7,052 bases of DNA from Flavobacteriales bacterium UBA5869 (GTDB lineage: Bacteria > Bacteroidota > Bacteroidia > Flavobacteriales_D > Crocinitomicaceae), in assembly GCA_002432565.1 (NCBI GenBank), contig DJFP01000204.1:4037-11088 (forward strand). Reading direction: 5' to 3'. The notes below the pieces were generated by a model. The model searched no databases, had not been told where the DNA came from, and saw nothing but the letters and a program-made list of their open reading frames with translations. Below, piece after piece: positions 6,239 to 7,052 of the stretch (positions within the stretch are counted from its first letter, which is position 1; every line of letters begins with the position of its first letter). The position numbers and the translations under genes are program-made.

Positions 6239-6603
6239 TGATTTTAAAAGACACTTTTTATACGATCAATTCCTTGAATTTTGAAGACAATGTTCTTGAA
6301 GCAAGTATCTCAATTGATCCGAAACACCGCATTTACGAGGGGCATTTTCCAAATAATCCTGTTACTCCCGGAGTTGTGCAGTTAGAATTGGTGAAAGAAA
6401 TCCTTGGAACACAATTTAACAAGCCGATCCGGTTAAAAACACTTGCAACCAGCAAATTTTTAGCGGTTTTGAATCCGGTAAATACACCGGAAGCAACTTT
6501 CAGGATGACCGTTACCGAGCAAGATGATCAATCATTGAAAGTTTCGGGGCAGCTGAGTACAGCAGAAGGAGTTTGTTTGAAATTCTCGGGGGTATACCAA
6601 TAA
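6238..6603 (+). CDS. Hot-dog fold 3-hydroxyacyl-ACP dehydratase with catalytic His (ApeI/FabZ-like)
   Basis: This 121-residue protein carries the FabZ active-site block G-H36-F-P-N-N-P-V-T-P-G-V, with Glu50 in V-V-Q-L-E-L exactly fourteen residues after His36, the spacing seen in FabZ. It should dehydrate 3-hydroxyacyl-ACP to the trans-2-enoyl form, and repeated cycles without enoyl reduction would build a conjugated polyene. It is shorter than ordinary FabZ (about 140-150 residues) and lacks the N-terminal H-R-x-P-F segment, which the His-less paralogue at the start of the window keeps. This is consistent with the two proteins forming a mixed dehydratase complex, as described for ApeI/ApeP. 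It is the last gene of the operon, and a terminator-like hairpin follows about 25 bases after the stop. Confidence 0.85.
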   Translation: MILKDTFYTINSLNFEDNVLEASISIDPKHRIYEGHFPNNPVTPGVVQLELVKEILGTQFNKPIRLKTLATSKFLAVLNPVNTPEATFRMTVTEQDDQSLKVSGQLSTAEGVCLKFSGVYQ

Positions 6604-6616
6604 AAAGATCTGTTTG

Positions 6617-6632
6617 GTGCGATGCATCGCAC
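6617..6632. repeat. 16-bp perfect palindrome after the operon
   Basis: GTGCGATGCATCGCAC reads the same on both strands, with no mismatch. It lies 13 bases after the stop of the last operon gene. Its right arm (GCAC) is shared with the left arm of the terminator-like hairpin that follows, so in RNA the two structures would exclude one another. It could be a binding site for a dimeric protein, or simply part of the transcript-end structure. No matching second copy is seen in the window. Confidence 0.6.
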
Positions 6633-6667
6633 ATCAATACTTTCTTTCACAAAGATGTGCCTTTTTT
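6629..6667 (+). terminator. Probable intrinsic terminator of the pigment operon
   Basis: GCACATC (6629-6635) pairs perfectly with GATGTGC (6654-6660), and one base later comes a run of six T (6662-6667). The 18-base loop can tighten through TTT (6641-6643) pairing with AAA (6651-6653). The AAAAAG at 6602-6607 could also pair with CTTTTT (6661-6666), giving an outer stem. The position, directly after the last gene and before an unrelated housekeeping gene, fits a transcript end. The stem is short, so strength is uncertain. Confidence 0.55.
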
Positions 6668-6751
6668 GTATCGCTAACTAGCATGTTTTGTTCCTAATAA
6701 AATTTCTATCAGTTGGTGCATTCCGCGGATAACTAAAAGATTCGCATTTTT

Positions 6752-6783
6752 CCTCCCCCTTTATCCCCCTCTGAAGGGGGAGG
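6752..6783. repeat. C-rich/G-rich inverted repeat, 10-bp stem
   Basis: CCTCCCCCTT (6752-6761) is perfectly complementary to AAGGGGGAGG (6774-6783), with a 12-base spacer that itself contains another CCCCCT (6765-6770). That inner tract can pair instead with AGGGGG (6775-6780) and leave a four-base loop, giving two alternative hairpins. The element is far more GC-rich than its surroundings. Similar CCCCCT/AGGGGG hairpins are, from general memory, common between genes in Flavobacteriia, so it may be a dispersed intergenic repeat. No strong T-run follows at once on either strand, so a plain terminator role is doubtful. Confidence 0.7.
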
Positions 6784-6798
6784 CGGTTATATTTTTCC

Positions 6799-6806
6799 TA
6801 ATTTTA
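6799..6806 (+). promoter_or_regulatory. Possible Bacteroidota -7 element for metG
   Basis: TAATTTTA matches five of the six fixed bases of the Bacteroidota -7 consensus TAnnTTTG and ends four bases before the metG ATG. Used as a promoter, it would give a transcript starting about at the ATG, with almost no leader. No clear TTG -33 element is found about 20 bases upstream, where the C/G-rich hairpin lies. AT-rich sequence makes chance matches likely, so this is tentative. Confidence 0.3.
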
Positions 6807-6810
6807 CACC

Positions 6811-7052
6811 ATGAACAAATCGAAATTTACTGTAACAGCTGCGCTCCCATATGCGAACGGACCCCTTCATTTAGGACACGTTGCCGGTGTTTACCTGCCT
6901 GCTGATATTTTTGTGCGTTTTCTGCGCTCCAACGGACACGATGTGGCTTTCATCTGCGGCTCGGATGAGCATGGTGCTGCCATTACCTTGCGGGCCAAAA
7001 AGGAGGGAATCACACCCCGGGAAATCGTGGACAAGTACAATAAAATAATCGG
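6811..7052 (+). CDS. metG: Methionyl-tRNA synthetase, N-terminal fragment (cut by window end)
   Basis: The reading frame opens at ATG 6811 and stays open to the window end, about 80 codons. The protein begins [18 protein letters not shown], followed by H-L-G-H, the class I synthetase HIGH signature that binds ATP. Downstream [11 protein letters not shown] is the conserved block of the methionine-binding catalytic domain of MetRS. The enzyme charges tRNA-Met in the cytoplasm and is essential. The start is well placed, since the HIGH motif falls about 20 residues in, as usual for the family. It is separated from the pigment operon by a 207-base non-coding stretch with a terminator-like hairpin, so it is probably transcribed on its own and only happens to be adjacent. 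The remainder of the gene lies beyond the window. Confidence 0.97.
   Translation, partial: MNKSKFTVTAALPYANGPLHLGHVAGVYLPADIFVRFLRSNGHDVAFICGSDEHGAAITLRAKKEGITPREIVDKYNKII

Larger units (their letters stand above)
2..6603 (+). other. Partial biosynthetic operon, type II PKS of the aryl polyene/flexirubin type
   Basis: Ten consecutive genes lie on one strand with no gap longer than one base, so they very probably share a transcript. The content is two complete ketosynthases, two cysteine-less ketosynthase-like proteins, a discrete ACP, two hot-dog dehydratase-like proteins, a 4HBT thioesterase, a NodB-type deacetylase and a LolA-like protein. From family knowledge, this combination is characteristic of aryl polyene and flexirubin pigment clusters in Bacteroidota and Proteobacteria. 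A terminator-like hairpin follows the last gene and a housekeeping gene comes next, so the 3' boundary is probably near 6660. The 5' end is not in the window, since the first gene starts at base 2 with no room for a promoter. The product is inferred; no aromatic starter enzyme or dialkylresorcinol synthase is visible here. Confidence 0.75.

Noticed and set aside
6604..6810. Possible small gene, tRNA or attachment site in the non-coding gap
   Set aside because: No convincing open frame, no tRNA-like cloverleaf or T-loop sequence, and no direct repeat suggesting an integration site was seen; only the hairpins and the weak box can be supported.
2..7052. CRISPR array, insertion sequence or phage signature
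   Set aside because: No regularly spaced repeats, transposase, integrase or terminal inverted repeats are visible anywhere in the window.

Overview
The window looks like chromosomal DNA of a Bacteroidota bacterium, most likely Flavobacteriales. The base composition is moderately AT-rich, the genes lack Shine-Dalgarno-like leaders, a TAnnTTTG-like box sits directly before the last gene, and the gene set matches the aryl polyene/flexirubin pigment clusters typical of this phylum. I cannot name a genus from the sequence alone.

Positions 2-6603 hold ten tightly packed genes, all on the + strand. They form one probable operon that was probably already running before the window opens. In order: a hot-dog dehydratase-like protein that lacks the catalytic histidine (2-421); a 4HBT-family thioesterase (418-846); a ketosynthase with an intact Cys-His-His triad (839-1912); a short cysteine-less ketosynthase-like protein (1909-2517); an acyl carrier protein (2510-2764); a second intact ketosynthase (2765-3940); a second cysteine-less, chain-length-factor-like protein (3942-4877); a membrane-anchored NodB-type deacetylase (4861-5631); a secreted LolA-like protein (5615-6238); and a second hot-dog dehydratase, with its histidine (6238-6603). 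Neighbours overlap by 1-17 bases or abut, so translational coupling is likely.

The genes read as part of a type II polyketide/fatty-acid-like assembly line. The ACP carries the growing chain. Two ketosynthases, each followed by a degenerate partner, extend it. The dehydratase pair makes double bonds, and the thioesterase may trim or release acyl chains. The deacetylase-like and LolA-like proteins suggest envelope-associated finishing or delivery of a lipid-like product to the outer membrane. No ketoreductase, aromatic ammonia-lyase, acyltransferase, exporter or dialkylresorcinol enzymes are visible. If the cluster is complete, they should lie upstream of position 1 or elsewhere in the genome.

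Positions 6604-6810 are non-coding. They hold a 16-bp perfect palindrome, an overlapping terminator-like hairpin with a T-run, a C-rich/G-rich 10-bp-stem hairpin, and a weak promoter-like box. At 6811 an unrelated housekeeping gene begins, metG (methionyl-tRNA synthetase), cut off by the window end. The system is probably a variant of a known class rather than wholly new. The parts most worth a second look are the duplicated KS/partner pairs around one ACP, the His-plus/His-less dehydratase pair, and the unexplained deacetylase and LolA-like members.
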